A stretch of 64,000 bases of DNA from Saturnia japonica (Eukaryota > Arthropoda > Insecta > Lepidoptera > Saturniidae). The first letter of the stretch is position 1; every line of letters starts with the position of its first letter. Shown one piece after another: positions 46,961 through 60,212 of the stretch. The stretch is taken from positions 7,874,001 to 7,938,000 of the forward strand of contig CM065318.1 of the NCBI GenBank assembly GCA_033032175.1, written 5' to 3'. The notes under the pieces are model-generated. The model was not told the DNA's origin and did no database searches. It saw only the letters and a list, made by a program, of their open reading frames with translations. A program made the position numbers and the translations under genes.

Positions 46961-48946
46961 TATTATAAAATAGTACCTACCTATAAACAATATCAAGTTT
47001 GCGTCGGACGCATGCACTTACATAAAAACTGAAACTGCGTTCATATAATAAAAGATTTAATTCGAACAAATTCATATTAATCCCTGATTACAACATTATT
47101 TAAGTAGTCCTTAGTGTTTCCGCTCCGTATAGCTCCGTGAATAAGATAATCTGCTCAAGTTTCAACATTACTAAGATTACTACACTCTTTGCTTTACTCT
47201 TTACAAATATTTACTTAGCATTGAGTAAACAGAACTAACGCCGCAACAAACCTAAGCATGCACTACAAATTAAAAGTTAAGTTACATATTCTTACGTATT
47301 ACATAGAGGTAAGGTTCAGAATTGCTTTACACTTTACTCAATAAATATGATTGTTTGCGAAGTGTTGACAGCTCCCGTATTGGATGTTGCCTTTGTTTTC
47401 CTCGGTTACTCACTAATCTATTTTTTGTAATCAGGAGTGTGAAGATGTTTTTGTGTTTGTTTAATTATTTTTTAAATGTGAGGACTTGAAATAAAAATAC
47501 AGTTTTTTATAAGTAATTATTAAATATTCAAAATTAGTAAGTCTTTAAAGGGAACATGGTTTGTAAATATGTACTATACCTTAGACGTATTCTTTAGTAA
47601 CTTTTACTACAGTTAAAAATAAAATAACTAATACTTATAACTCTAAATAAGTTATACAAAGAGTAATTCACGCCGATACAAACAGTCAAATTTTTATTTA
47701 ACTGTTATAATATACCGTCACAATAAATGAAACCCTCAATTCAAAAAATCCAAATAATATGTTACAAACCGTACAAGTCGTATAGAACCAGACACAAAAG
47801 GAAAAGAGAGGGCAGCTCTTGGTCACGTAAGAGCGACAGAGACAAGTACATCAGAACCACGTGACACCTGCCGACCGCCAAATGAAGATATCGCAGCTGG
47901 ATGCGAGTGGATCACATTCCAGATGTCTTCCACCTTTGTTACCATATTTTAATTTACCCTTAGTAAAACATTACATTTATATGCTTAATCGTAACAGTTA
48001 ACAGTATATCAAAAACTATACGTTATTAGTTAAATTACGTGATTTCATATTCATTACGTGATGACATCGTAAGTTTCTAACCATACGGTCCATACATAAC
48101 AAAATATTTTACACAACACTGGCAATGCTCTATACAGACCTGTTACCTAATTACTATGAAAAATTAACCATTTATGAACCACAAAACATAGATGAAAAAA
48201 TTAATAGTGGTGAATAAAACAAAAAACAACAAAATATTTTTGTGAAAATAAAATTAAACAACGTGAGCCATCATGGGATGACCTTTTTAAGCGTATTGCG
48301 TATACGGAATACCTTTGAGATTTGGCATGGTTAAAGTTTATACAGAGAAAGGGTGCAAAAAGCTAAAATTTATCTATAAATATCTGTTACTAATAATATT
48401 AAATAAAATAAATTAATACTGCAAATCCTAACCCGACAAGTGCCATTGAACATAGACCCCCCCAAAATATTGACATTGTCACTCAACGAAAAGTGACAGC
48501 AAGTGATGTAGATAATACTTATTGCTTAGGTTCATGAATACCGTAAATGTCAAACAGAAAATACTCTATAATCAAAAAGTCGCTGGTCGAATTTCGAGCT
48601 TAGGGCGATCGCTAGTTTTTATAAAATGGCACGTAGTGAAATCCTATTGCAACGCTTTTACTCCCATCCAAATGCTTCATTAGTTGTTACTTACTATGTT
48701 GTTAATACATACATAGTTATATTATTAAATTTGTGAAGTAAAATAATGATAAATGTTACCCAAGGTTGAAAACCTGCGAGAGAAGAATCATAAAAACGTC
48801 CACTGATGCTACTAAAACCTCGTAGTGTTACAGGCGCGGTGCGGTGCTTCGTTTATAACGAATACAATAGATCTCCTACAGACAGGATATGACTTTATCC
48901 TTCTCTGTCCATTTTTATTCCTTTTAAAATGTCACATCTATACTAG
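46961..48946. other. Gene-free stretch
   Basis: AT-rich; 47800-47930 is more balanced in composition (GAGCGACAGAGACAAGTACA) but shows no exon I recognise. Confidence 0.4.
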
Positions 48947-49295
48947 TCTATACTTATTATTATAATATTAAAAGTTCAAGAGATTATTTGTTAGTTTGAA
49001 CGCGTTAATCCCTGAAAGTACCAGTCAGATTTGAAAAATTATTATTGCAGTGTATAGCCTATTTATTAAGGAAATTTATAGGCTATATCTTTGCACTAAG
49101 AACGGATCAGTATTCATAAACATTAAGTAATTTGGCAAACTGTAGGCAAGTACGGACAGTGAGCACAACGATAGGCTACACGAGTACGTTGGCGGCGCGG
49201 CGCGGCGCAGTAGCGCGTGGCGCGGAACGGAGCGGCTCGATGGAAAGTTGGTTTGACTAAATTTAACACAGATGAAACAATGCGGCACATCTAGT
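48947..49295 (+). repeat. Helitron-like short-form copy
   Basis: TCTATACTTATTATAATATT start, AGTACCAGTCAGATTTGAAA, ATAGCCTATTTATTAAGGAA, a GC-rich GGCGGCGCGGCGCGGCGC segment, and GCGGCACATCTAGT end. Same family as 20332-21334 and 59928-60212. Confidence 0.72.
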
Positions 49296-52009
49296 TACTA
49301 ATAAAACCGGATATAAATATTAATAAAAAAAAATATTAATAAAAAATAACCACTATAATATAATTTACACCTACATGCAGAATAAAGGATTTGTATTGTT
49401 TGAAAGATTTATTATATTGATCAATATAATAATATTATGACTACTCTATTGTCCTATAATTTTTGATTCAAAAGACATCAACGCGCTATGAATTTAACTC
49501 CAGTAACTGTGACAGATAGTTTAATTGCGAATTTTGGTTAATAAGTGTCCATTTTATAAATAACGGAGTTTGAAAACTATTGAGAGATTATTGTTGATTG
49601 TGGTCAAATGTTAACCTTAACCTTATTAAAAATCTTTAATCCTTATTACATTACTTTTAGAAGGGACTTTAGAATATTTTTTTAATGATTTGTGTCTACA
49701 TAACATTTAATATCCTCTCTTAGTATATTATATACCTACAGTATATACCCTTACCAAAAAGAAACCTACTCTCCAAATGTTATATTAATTGTAGTTTATA
49801 CCTTTATGACAAAACGAGCATTTAAATCACATAATCTACATTGTGCAATACACACGTTAATAATAAAATCAAATAATCTTAAAGGAACTGTGTATCAATA
49901 TAATTAGTTACATGACCTAATTTATTACCGATAAAAACCATAAATATATCTTTGAATGCATTTCAAAGCTTCTTTTTTATTTTAGGTATAATTAAAATTA
50001 AACAAACAAAAATCAGTTCATGAACAGTGAGCACAAACTATATAAGTTAAAGCACTGTATAGTTAAGAGGTACTACGTAGTAGGCTTATGAATTTTTATT
50101 TGAAAGCTGAGTACTGTAATTCATAAACAGACCTTAACAAATACATTTACTCATTAGACTACGTAAAGGCTAAGAAAAATATCAAAACTCTATCCGTCAT
50201 GTTGGCTCTACACAATCGTCCAACACTAGAACTGATATTCCAACCGTTGATTTGCAGAGGGGTGGTTCGGCCGTCTTGGCAGAAGTTTGATAGTTGGCCT
50301 TAGATTGCTCCGGAAGCGAACCCGAATTAAAGGAGTTCGAACGCGTTGGCCAACTCGAACAAACTGACCCTCCACACAACAGTAAGTGCGCGGCTATCAA
50401 TCTCGTAATGAAATTATGTTAAATTAATTTTTTTTCGCAATTTTGTTCGATAATGGCAAAATTGATTGAAGTAATCTCTGCCTGTATACTTGAATATACC
50501 AGTAATATACACTAATGCAATATTGCGAGACTACTGCTATATCTTCGACGTCTGATATGATTATGAAGTTTGAAATTCGCTTCCGATATATGGACGGCCG
50601 GTTTGGAAATCGGTTGAGTTTGCTCTAGTACAGAGTTAAAATTAGGGGGTTCAGCTATTGGACGATTATATGGAGTCAGCATTAACAATATGAAAATAGA
50701 TTATATACTTTTATATATTAAATCAAATAATAAAATAACAAAAGAAGTTATATTTGGTTAAAATCTCTTTTGATTATCATGTTAAATTGGTTTAATGATA
50801 CCGGATTTAACGAGTGTAAATATAAACTACAATCGTGAAATAAATTTAATACAGCAATATCTATATTTCATTGATAAACTGGTTAAAACCCAAAGAAATA
50901 TATATTTTTTGTAAGTCAAGTTATAAGCGTGAAGATAAATAAATATGATCACACACTCAACTTTACAACATACCACAAGTTTTTTATACGAAAAAAGTTT
51001 AATATATTACCTTTTACTTAAGCTGTTCGTTCGATTGGTAGCGGCGATAATGGTACCGTAGCCTGAAACAGGTTCGGTGCTATTGCTCGTTAGCGCCCGA
51101 TGAAGTTGTTATACGCGACTGCTCGCACCTCTTTTTGTTATTATGTCTTCGATTTCTGCTAAATCGACTTATTAATGATGAAAGGATATGTGAAAAAATC
51201 TTTAAAGTTATTTACAGGAATGGGTAACTTATAGATCTTATGTAGGTACTTATTAATATTATAAAATCTATTATCTGCATATTAGACTTCGCCTCGGTAA
51301 ACCTTCCAATGTAATATATTTAATAATAATAAAGAAAAGTAGCGATAATGCTAGAGAGAGTTAACGGAAAGAAATAATGTATAAGTATTTCTCGTTAATC
51401 GTTGTCGATTTTAATTAATGTATTGAGGATGTATGTGTAGGTAAGGTAGGTATATGTTTAATAAAAATACATATTTATGATCAAAATATCAAATGAACAT
51501 TGAAACTTATACTTTTTTTGTCGTGTATTATCTCCGAATCCCGAATAGCAGCATCCGATACACGTGTGTCGCGTAGGATGATTAAACTAGAGTTCAGACG
51601 CTCAGAACAAAATATTCATCTACTTCCACACTTCCTCTTTAAATAGGCAGCAAACATGCGACAAATGGCTATAACACAGTCTAAATTCAATTGTATTTTA
51701 ATTACTAATGGTTAATAGGAAAATACATTTCCTCTCTTAAAAAACGATTGTATGCAAAACGTGTCATCTTTTAAATAAAAGGTTATATTTTATCATTATT
51801 AAATTATTATAATAATGATTTGTATTCTAGTCTACATGCAATTAATACAATATTATAAATTTTCGATGACTAAAGTCATACATACCTACTATCTATATAT
51901 TCTATACAAATAATACAATTGAAGTGTCTGTTTCTAATATCAAAATAACTACTTTTTACTAAATCGATATGAAAGTATGTACGGTAATTATTAAAAAAAA
52001 ACACGAATT
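49296..52009. other. Gene-free stretch
   Basis: AT-rich. 50200-50400 has a mixed-composition segment with a 67-codon minus frame (CSSWPTRSNSFNSGSLPEQS) that I cannot assign. Confidence 0.4.
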
Positions 52010-52250
52010 TACAAATTTTTCTCCGAGTGTTTGTTCCGGGTAATATCCAAAACCGTTACACCGATTTTGACGGGACTTTCACTGGCAGATAGCTGAAATA
52101 AGGAGTAAATTAAGCTACTTTTATTTTAGAATAAAAATGATGGTGCCACGCAAATAAAATAAACTAAACTCCACGCGTGCGTTCCCCTCCGCCGTCGAAG
52201 CGTCGCGTCGCCGCATATAAAATTTCACGCATACGAAGTCACAGGCACGC
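52010..52250 (+). repeat. Dispersed repeat interrupted by a Jockey insertion
   Basis: AAAACCGTTACACCGATTTT, CTTTTATTTTAGAATAAAAA, and TTTCACGCATACGAAGTCAC are phrases of a common lepidopteran repeat. Its last bases are cut off where the Jockey-type LINE begins at 52251. Confidence 0.6.
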
Positions 52251-52953
52251 ACCGCGTAACATCTTTACCGATCCCGATGACGAAATCGAGAAACAAATCG
52301 CATATTACTCAACCGTCTCTCTAAACAGAGCGTGTTTTCGCCCACGCCCGCGTAACCACCGTTCCCTCCGCAGGGGACGGGCGGCTAATTTCGCTCCCGC
52401 AAACCCACCGCCGCGACCTCCCTCACCCGCAGCAACTCAAGCCTAGGTCCGTTCCTCGGGGTGAAACCCTTGAGTCTGGCAGCCGCCCGCGCGATACAAG
52501 TGACACTTTACGTGCAACACTTAGTTACCCACATACAAGCATCACGTACACACATATGTAAATACGTGCACACCTCACAGGTACATAGGTTCTGTAAGGA
52601 ACCTTTTTTTTTTTTTTTTGCACTAGTTAGTGTAGAACATATTTCAGATGACTAAATACACGTACACATGTTCCTTCCTTCCTCCCAGGAGGAAGGAACA
52701 TGTATATCGGTATATGTTAGTTTAGCTCGATTTTACGGATAGGGTATTAGACAGATCGCGACTTCATTGCAATCGCAGCAACAGCCCAAGCCGAGGTCCG
52801 GCCACTTTGGCACCCTTGCGCGCTGGTTGCCCACGCTTACGCGGCTGAGTGCCTTAAGCGCTCGCCCCCAAGCCCGGTAAAGTTGTAAAAGCCGCAGCGG
52901 CTCTGTTTTCGGATAGGGCCCCTAAGGCTAACAGCAAGGTCAGACAAAAAAAA
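52251..52953 (+). mobile_element. Jockey-type LINE 3' end, 5'-truncated
   Basis: Encodes the last 64 codons of ORF2 (RNIFTDPDDEIEKQIAYYST, SLNRACFRPRPRNHRSLRRG, RAANFAPANPP..., stop at 52446), then a 500-base 3' UTR and an A-tail (GGTCAGACAAAAAAAA). It matches the minus copy at 62879-64000 almost base for base, so both are recent members of one subfamily. A 12-base T run interrupts its UTR near 52606. Confidence 0.88.
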
Positions 52954-55129
52954 TCGAATTAATACAGTTTATAGTGTGTTCGTAACCATTACTACTATCG
53001 TTCCATATGAATCGTCTATTGGGTATAAACCTCGCAATCATCCCGTTCTGTATTTATTCCTAATATTCTCATAGTTTAATTAAGAATATTTGATAAGAAG
53101 ATGTGCTATGAAATGTATCGATCATACTTCTGAAGATATAAAAGTAAACCTAATTAAGATATGTCTAAATAACAATACCCAACGATCATAAAAAGCTCAT
53201 TCTCATCAAGTTTAAAAAAAAAATCGATATAGTGAGAGAATTTTAACTTAATATTGTTTTAAAATTGTCATCAAATCGATTATCTATATACACCGAAAAG
53301 ATTAAAAATCCAATTCTGCCATTTTTAAGTGATCAATGATCATATTCAGTATACTTTATAATCTACACAAACGTGTTCATATATTATAAGTAAACTTGTT
53401 TTAACATTAAAATATACATAAAGCTGTCTTAGTAGAAACTTATCAGTAACGAGTCGCAGCCAAACTAAAAAATAAATAAAAAAAAAAAAAAAGCGGAAAG
53501 AGAACGATAATATTATGGTTTGGTACGAAGAGTAACCTCTCCCGTCCACCCGCGCAGCCTCGGGCGCTGATCTCGACGAGTTAATCAGCGGGAACCAGTG
53601 GTATTCAAACTTCAAAATGAACTGTATTAAAATTTAAAATAATGGGTTTGACTTTCATGTATACCTTCTTAGGTTCTCTTTTATATAATAGTTTATTTCG
53701 TTTTGATAAAAACTAATGTTTTATGATAGTAAGCAATTGAATAAAAAAGAAGATTGTTTCTGAATATAAAAGTGTGAAATTATAACATCTAACATTAACA
53801 TTTGTGAATGTTCAGATGTTTAGCAAAATGTTATTGTGGGTATCGCTTGACTAGAGCTGCTATCATAAGTTGAAAATCTGTTGCTAAATCAACGTCGACA
53901 GGAGTACATTTAGAACCAAGAAGACCGTGTCTGGCTACCTTGTCATTTAATATAAAATTAGATGAAGATCAAACGCAAAATTATAATTTGATTAAAAAAA
54001 ATGATTTTGATGTAAGATATTTAACTAATTACCTAAGTAGGTATTAACATATTTCTAATATGTTAAGTGAGGCTTAAAATAAATTAACTTATGCACAAAA
54101 TATTATAAATAGAAAGTAATGTACGAACAATAATAGCAGTTTTGTCACGATCCAAGAAACCTAAGATTGAGAACCTTTGCAGAATAATGAAACATAATGA
54201 CTCTATTGGCGGCGGCGAGGCGGCCGGGCCAGCCCCGTTCAAGAGCCCGTGTAGATATTCAAAGACCCATCTTTGGTTTTTCTACTAGCATATAAGGTAG
54301 ATACTGTAGGTACGCACATTCGAACAGTGCATATTACACAATAATTACTTATTATAACATTTATAATATGTCTTTGCTTAAACTTAGTATAAAATGCCTA
54401 GAATTAAAAAGTACTGAAATTATTCGTTTAAAAAAAAGTGTATTAATAAAATGCATAAATGGTAACTAAGTGTAACCCAAACAAGCCGTACAATAAAATT
54501 AATCTAGTATATGTATATATAATAATATATAATAGATTAAAACCGATTTTTTGCGAAACCAATATGTCTGGTCACTGAAGTCTAACGTGAAATATTCCCT
54601 GGACATTCTCTTTATATACATAATTGCATATACAGTTTATTATTTTTTATTATTTTAAATAAAATGTCAGCAATAATAATTTAACAAAATTGTATCTAAA
54701 TCTATATTTAAACGAACCAACTTAGTACCTGGATATAATACACATAAGTGTTTATTTAAATACATTCTATGTTATTATGATTAAGTATCAAAATAACATT
54801 ATTTCATATTAGATAAAACTACAACATATTAGCCTGACCGCCAAATGGTAGATCAAAGATCGAAACTTTAATGAAGCCTATAACGTCGCGGGCAGGCGCA
54901 GGCGGCTTCACAAAGAATAAGCCCGCTTTGATGTAACCGTCTACGCATCGTACGGTGACAGTGTGGAAGTGATGATGCTTTTATAAAAAGTAAAAACCCA
55001 ATGATTTATAGTTGTACCCATTCTTATTATAAGCACTGACTAATACACCGAAGACGGGCTCGTCGCACTTTTGATTTAAACAAAAAATGGTTTTAATTAC
55101 GCATAGAGTTATTTGTATTTAAGATTCAA
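52954..55129. other. Gene-free stretch
   Basis: AT-rich, with short GC-rich patches at 53535-53600 and 54208-54250 (GGCGGCGGCGAGGCGGCCGG). No gene recognised. Confidence 0.4.
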
Positions 55130-55460
55130 CTAGCTGTGCCCGCGGCTAAAATCCCGTGTACTACAGAATTACTGTTTATGAACGTATCGTAATAATATTT
55201 TTTTTAAAAGGTCCAAGTATATAAGGAGTAAAACGAAAAAAAATTGATCAAAATCTTTCAAATCGCTCAACGGCAAGCTACTGTCATTTTATTTATATAG
55301 TTTGTTTCTTTATTTTAGAAAGTATTGACTACACAAATTAAGACCTTAAAGTTATTATGTTGGTTTGATTGCGGCGAAGGAAAATATCGTAACGAAACCT
55401 GAACGCTTGGTAAATATTCTAATAGGCAGTACCACCACGAGGCAACTTCTTATACAATAA
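55130..55460. repeat. Repeat fragments
   Basis: ACTAGCTGTGCCCGCGGCTA at 55130 is a dispersed-element terminus. At 55370-55425 GGCGAAGGAAAATATCGTAA then CGAAACCTGAACGC resembles a LINE-derived lepidopteran repeat. Boundaries uncertain. Confidence 0.4.
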
Positions 55461-56979
55461 TTTATTATCATATCTCGGTGTTGAAATCGCCAATACGTTT
55501 TGAATTAAGATGAAGCACTGGGACGTCTATAAGCTGGTTGTATTATTATGATACAATTTTTTGTGTTAAATGTGTGATAAATATTGTATTGCATATATAT
55601 TTGTAAACAAAATATTTGGCTCTCTGCATCTGCATCAAAATCTTTGATAGTACCTACTTAATATCTCATTACAAAATATAATTTTTAATAATATAAGCAG
55701 AATAAAATTATAATGCTTTATTCTCTAAAATGATAATATTATTATTATTGATAGGACTAACAACATAAGTAGTTAGTTCTTCGTTTTCTGTACACATTGT
55801 TTGTTTTCCATTGTTGTCCCAGATTCGTGGAAGCCCTCGGCACGAGCATAATACAAACAAAACTAATTTTACTTAAGTATAATATTATGTCTAATGGTGT
55901 GATGAAGGAATCATGCATTAGATAATGCTAATAAACGGTTAATACTTATTTATTTAATTTATTAGTTTCCGCAATGAAGTTCTTACATATTTTATTATAC
56001 ATTTTAGAAGTAATAATAAAAATGTATAGAAATAGTTTTATTTTAATATTAATAATTGCTATATCAATAATATAAAAAATAACAAAAACCAATAATTTAA
56101 GAATTTATTAATTATAAGTATACAAATTTATAGATCTAGGACAGATCTACATTTTAATAATTTATTATACGTATATTACGTATAGTAATTTTTTAAAATT
56201 AATTTATTTAAAACGCTCCAAAATATAAATGTGAACAGCTTTAAGGATTAGAGACTTATAATTCCATTATACACGCTAACTACTTGTTCAATTGAGCAGA
56301 TAACTATATCTTTAATTCACAATACTAATAAGGTATTAAAGTAAATAAGTAAAGCCGGTAGCTGTTCGAAGGGTTTCTCAGAAAACTATCAAGCACCTAC
56401 AGAAATAAGAACTTAAATAGTCTCTGACACGCAGGGTACATATTTTCGCAAGTCCTAAATATAACAGACCAATTTCAAAATTATTCTGTTTTAGATATTC
56501 CTACATAATCACAGAAGCGGAAATTTACTACAATTGTTCCTTAATTTATCAATTTAATAAAAATTGGAACATATAAGTCAAAAGAACTTGTAAGAAATTG
56601 TTCAAATTCCGAAAAAAGTGCTAATCTGTTGGAGCAAGGTCCGTGGAGGATGGTGGGTGTCGAAAATATTCCAAGCGCAGTTCCTCTAATTTAGCGACCG
56701 TCTAGCGTTGTCCTGAAGCAGCATGGGCTAGAGAGATTGACCAGTTGTCCAGTGGACAATTGTATTTAAAAAACTTACTCCTATAATAATAGATAACATA
56801 TAATGGAATGAATTTAAAAAATAATAAATAAATATGTGTATTCCCAGAAGACAATTTTGCAATTTACATAATAAACCTCATATAGCCTAGCCGTCTTTTA
56901 AAATAAATAAATTAAGGATTTACATAGAGATAGGAAACGATACCATTAAAATGTTTTAAAAATAATCCTTCATCTATAA
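55461..56979. other. Gene-free stretch
   Basis: Strongly AT-rich. No feature recognised up to the hAT target duplication. Confidence 0.45.
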
Positions 56980-57057
56980 CATATATGAGCAACAACCGGC
57001 CCGCTGTAAGATATGATCCGGTCCGCGAGACATTTTGAAAAAACCCAATGAAAAAAA

Positions 57058-57131
57058 TTTTTTTTTTAGATCTGACTTCACTGTTAGCTTTTGGGGCCCT
57101 GAAGCCGCTGCGGCTTTTACAGCTTCACCGA
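57058..57131 (-). mobile_element. Jockey-type tail nested in the hAT leader
   Basis: T run followed by AGATCTGACTTCACTGTTAG, CTTTTGGGGCCCTGAAGCCG and CTGCGGCTTTTACAGC: the last 60 bases plus A-tail of the same LINE family as at 62-64 kb. Flanks AATGAAAAAAA and AATAAAAAAAT look like its target duplication. It postdates the hAT. Confidence 0.82.
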
Positions 57132-57181
57132 ATAAAAAAATATTACATTACGTATTTATACTCACGGGAGTGACAGTGAGG

Positions 57182-57212
57182 CGGCAAACATCAAATCCTT
57201 TGATGTTTGCCG
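57182..57212. repeat. Perfect hairpin and relatives in hAT leader
   Basis: Arms CGGCAAACATCAAA (57182-57195) and TTTGATGTTTGCCG (57199-57212) are perfect over 14 bases around TCC. Degenerate half-copies follow at about 57244-57271 (CATCAAATTCTTTGAGATTT then GCCGCC). Possible subterminal transposase-binding repeats. Confidence 0.75.
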
Positions 57213-57544
57213 TCTAACTCTTTGATAATCGCCGCCACTCGGCTTACTTCATCAAATTCTTTGAGATTTGCCGCCTCATGGGCGACACATCAAAAGATTT
57301 ATTGCTTGTCAATTATTCTAAACTAGTTTATTCCAGATTATTCCTTCATTTTGCCTATATAAGCGGGTCGATGGCCCGAACGTTAGTTCAGTTCTATTTG
57401 AGCTACCGAGGTGATAACTTAGACAAGCGATATCCTAGCGAACTGCTCGAGCCGTCAAGTTGCTTTGTGATTTTGTGTGCATCTTGAGTGGTTACTAAAT
57501 ATAGTTTGTTATTAAGTTTATTGAACGAAAAGTAAACAAAAATC

Positions 57545-59340
57545 ATGTCTGGTGGAAGGAAACGAAAAGTAGATACAGAGGGTCGCCAGTTTCAAGAAAA
57601 ATGGACTGAAGAATTCTTTTTTATCTTACACAATGGTAAGCCTATTTGTTTGCTTTGTAATGAATCCATTTCACTAATCAAAGAATTCAATATAAAGAGG
57701 CATTATTCAACTAAGTATGCTACGCTGCACTCACTGACAGGACAATTAAGAACAGATAAAATTCAGAAGCTTACCGCAAATTTGGAAAAACAGCAACAAA
57801 TGTTTCATAAACAAAGAACACAACTTGATAATGTTGTAAAAGCTAGTTTTATAGTTAGCTCAAAATTGGCAAAGGCATTAAAATCATTTGCCGAAGGAGA
57901 ATTTATCAAGGAGTGTATATAAGAAGTTTGCAGTATTTTGTATCCTGAAAAGAAAAATGAATATGAAAAAAATAGTTTGTCAAGACGAACTGTTGTTCGA
58001 CGTATAAAAATTATGGCTAATGATATAAAAACAACATTGACTGACCGTATGGCTGGTTTTGAATCATTTTTCATAGCATTAGACGAGAGCACCGATTTGT
58101 CTGACACAGCTCAACTGGCTATTTTTATCCGAGGTGTTGATAAAGAGTTCACTGTTACTGAGGAATTGCTCGCTTTATAGCCGCTAAAAGGAACCACTAC
58201 AGAAGAGGATATTTTTATTAAAGTTCAAATGGTATTCACAAGTTTTGGCTTGCCATGGTCAAAATTAATTGGAGTATGCACTGATGGTGCACCTTCTATG
58301 GTCGGCTTACGTAAAGGTTTCATCGGAATTTTAAATGAAAAAGCAACAGAATGAAATGTGCAAAAAGATGATTTGATAGTCCTTTATTGCATTATCCACC
58401 AACAGAACTTGTGTTCTAAGTCCATTCGACTCCAGAATGTTATGAATATGGTAGTAAAAACCATCAACTTTATTCGATCCCGAGGGCTTAACCATCGTCA
58501 GTTCCAAGGCGTTTTTGGATGAAATATCAGCTAAATATAACGACGTAACATATTATTGTGAAGTCAGATGGCTGAGCAAAGAAAAATGTTGAAACGGTTG
58601 TACGAGTTTAGAAATGCGATAGCAGACTTTATGAAAATAAAAGATAAACCGCTGTCTGAATTAAGTGACCCAAAATGGATATGTGACAGCATTTCTGGTC
58701 GATCTTGCAGGCTATTTAAATGATTTAAATTTGAAATTACAAAAACAAGGACAGTTAGTAAATGATTTGTACAACCATTTGAAAGCGTTTCAGAACAAAC
58801 TACGCTTGTGGGAGTCACAGATGCTGTCTGGTAACAATTACCATTTCAACACGCTCTTTGCGTATAAAAATGTTTGCTTATGCTCAATATGCTGAAGTGC
58901 TCAAGTTACTGTCGGAATAATTTTCGAACAGATTTAGCGACTTCAAAAACATGTAAGACTGTTTCAGTTTATTTGCTACTCCTACAAAATGTAATGTACA
59001 AAATGCTCCAATACACTAACAAATGGAGTTGATCGAGATTCAAGAAAACTCACTCCTAAAATACAAATTTGAAGACGTAGAGTTGTACGATTTCTACAAA
59101 AAATACCTATAAGAAGACAATTTTCCGCAGCTTAGAAAATTCGCAAGAAGATTGATTTGTGAGTTTGGCAGAACTTATAAATGCGAACAGTTCTTTTCAT
59201 TGATCTAAGTTAATAAATCAACACATCGTACAAGACTGACTGACGATAATTTGGAAAATTCTTTACGTCTTAGTATCAGTGGAATTAATCCAAATATCGA
59301 TGGATCAGTTTCCCAAATTCAAGCTCAAGTGTCTCATTGA
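57545..59340 (+). pseudogene. hAT transposase, GTF2IRD2/ZBED-like, broken
   Basis: Begins MSGGRKRKVDTEGRQFQEKW with a BED-like zinc finger (CLLCNES...H..H, about residues 35-60), then helices (HKQRTQLDNVVKASFIVSSK, LAKALKSFAEGEFIKECI). Catalytic core blocks remain: FFIALDESTDLSDTAQLAIF (first Asp), KLIGVCTDGAPSMVGLRKGF (second Asp), YCIIHQQNLCS (conserved C..H), and near the end EFGRTYKCEQFFSLI (Glu) and HRTRLTDDNLENSLRLSISG. In-frame stops at 57920 (TAA) and 58178 (TAG), a TGA near 58352, and frameshifts after about 58480 and near 58680 abolish the protein. Known role of the family: cut-and-paste transposition with 8-bp duplications. The relatives include domesticated vertebrate genes such as GTF2IRD2. 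Confidence 0.92.
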
Positions 59341-59592
59341 TTTCGGTGTATTTAACTTTCGTAGTTTGTAACAATTGCAAATTTAAAGATTTAATTATAA
59401 TGAACCATTTTTTTAAATTTCATTTTGTTATTTTAATAAATTGTATAATATTACATTGTCGTATTATTTCATGTCTAATATCTATCACTACTTTAAAATG
59501 CACTAAGTACTTTTAAACGCGGCCCGCGAACGTATTTGCACGGTAAAGTTTGGCCCTCAACATGTCAAAGATTGCCCATACCTGATCTATAA

Positions 59593-59927
59593 TATGAGGA
59601 ATTCTGTATCTTCAATACCAGATAGTCCTTAGTTCAAGGATTTCTTATTATAAAGGTATGGCTAATACTATACAAGGTTATTTTTCAAAGTGTAGCCATT
59701 TTTTAAAAATTGCGTTCATTAGATATTTATCGATTATTGCATGATAATAAATATTATAGACTACGTATAATAAGTAATTTATTTATGTTTCAAAATATCT
59801 CTATAAATGTCCGATTTATGGTCACCGTTTGTGTAGGTAATACGCACGGCACATTTTGGCATTATGAACAATTTAACCAAAGTAGGTATTTATATTACTA
59901 ATGTATACAATTCATATTTAATATTAT
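59593..59927. other. Gene-free stretch
   Basis: AT-rich; nothing recognised. Confidence 0.45.
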
Positions 59928-60212
59928 AAAGCTTATTAGATTGATCGTTTTTTGTTTGTTTGAGCACGCTAATCTCTAGAAGTACTAGTCAGATTTGAAA
60001 AGGTATTTTTGAATTTTATAGCCTATTGAAGAAGGTTATAGGTTGTACAACTTCACGCTACGAGACTAAGGAAGTGAGCAGTAACCATGAATGGTAAGCA
60101 GCCTTGTGAACTGTAGGCAAGTACGGTAATTGAGAACGACAGGCTACACGGGTGCGTTGGCTTCAGCGCAGAGGAAAGTTGGTCGAATAACTTTGACTTG
60201 GATGAGACCATA
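59928..60212 (+). repeat. Helitron-like short-form copy
   Basis: TATTATAAAGCTTATTAGAT, CTAGAAGTACTAGTCAGATT, GAAGAAGGTTATAGGTTGTA, ACAACTTCACGCTACGAGAC and GGTCGAATAACTTTGACTTG match 48947-49295 and the host copy at 20332-21334. The CTAGT end is lost. Confidence 0.65.

Larger units (their letters stand above)
56980..59584 (+). mobile_element. Complete hAT transposon, inactivated
   Basis: Flanked by a perfect 8-bp target duplication ATCTATAA (56972-56979 and 59585-59592), the hAT hallmark. Terminal inverted repeats are imperfect: CATATATGAGCAA on the left and, reversed, CAGGTATGGGCAA on the right (10 of 13). Both subterminal regions carry CCGGCCCGC / GCGGCCCGCG words. Contains a decayed transposase (57545-59340), a nested Jockey tail (57058-57131) and a hairpin repeat in the leader. 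Confidence 0.9.

Noticed and set aside
50197..50400. 67-codon minus frame of mixed composition
   Set aside because: No recognisable domain, no splice partners, no repeat match by eye; left as unassigned sequence.
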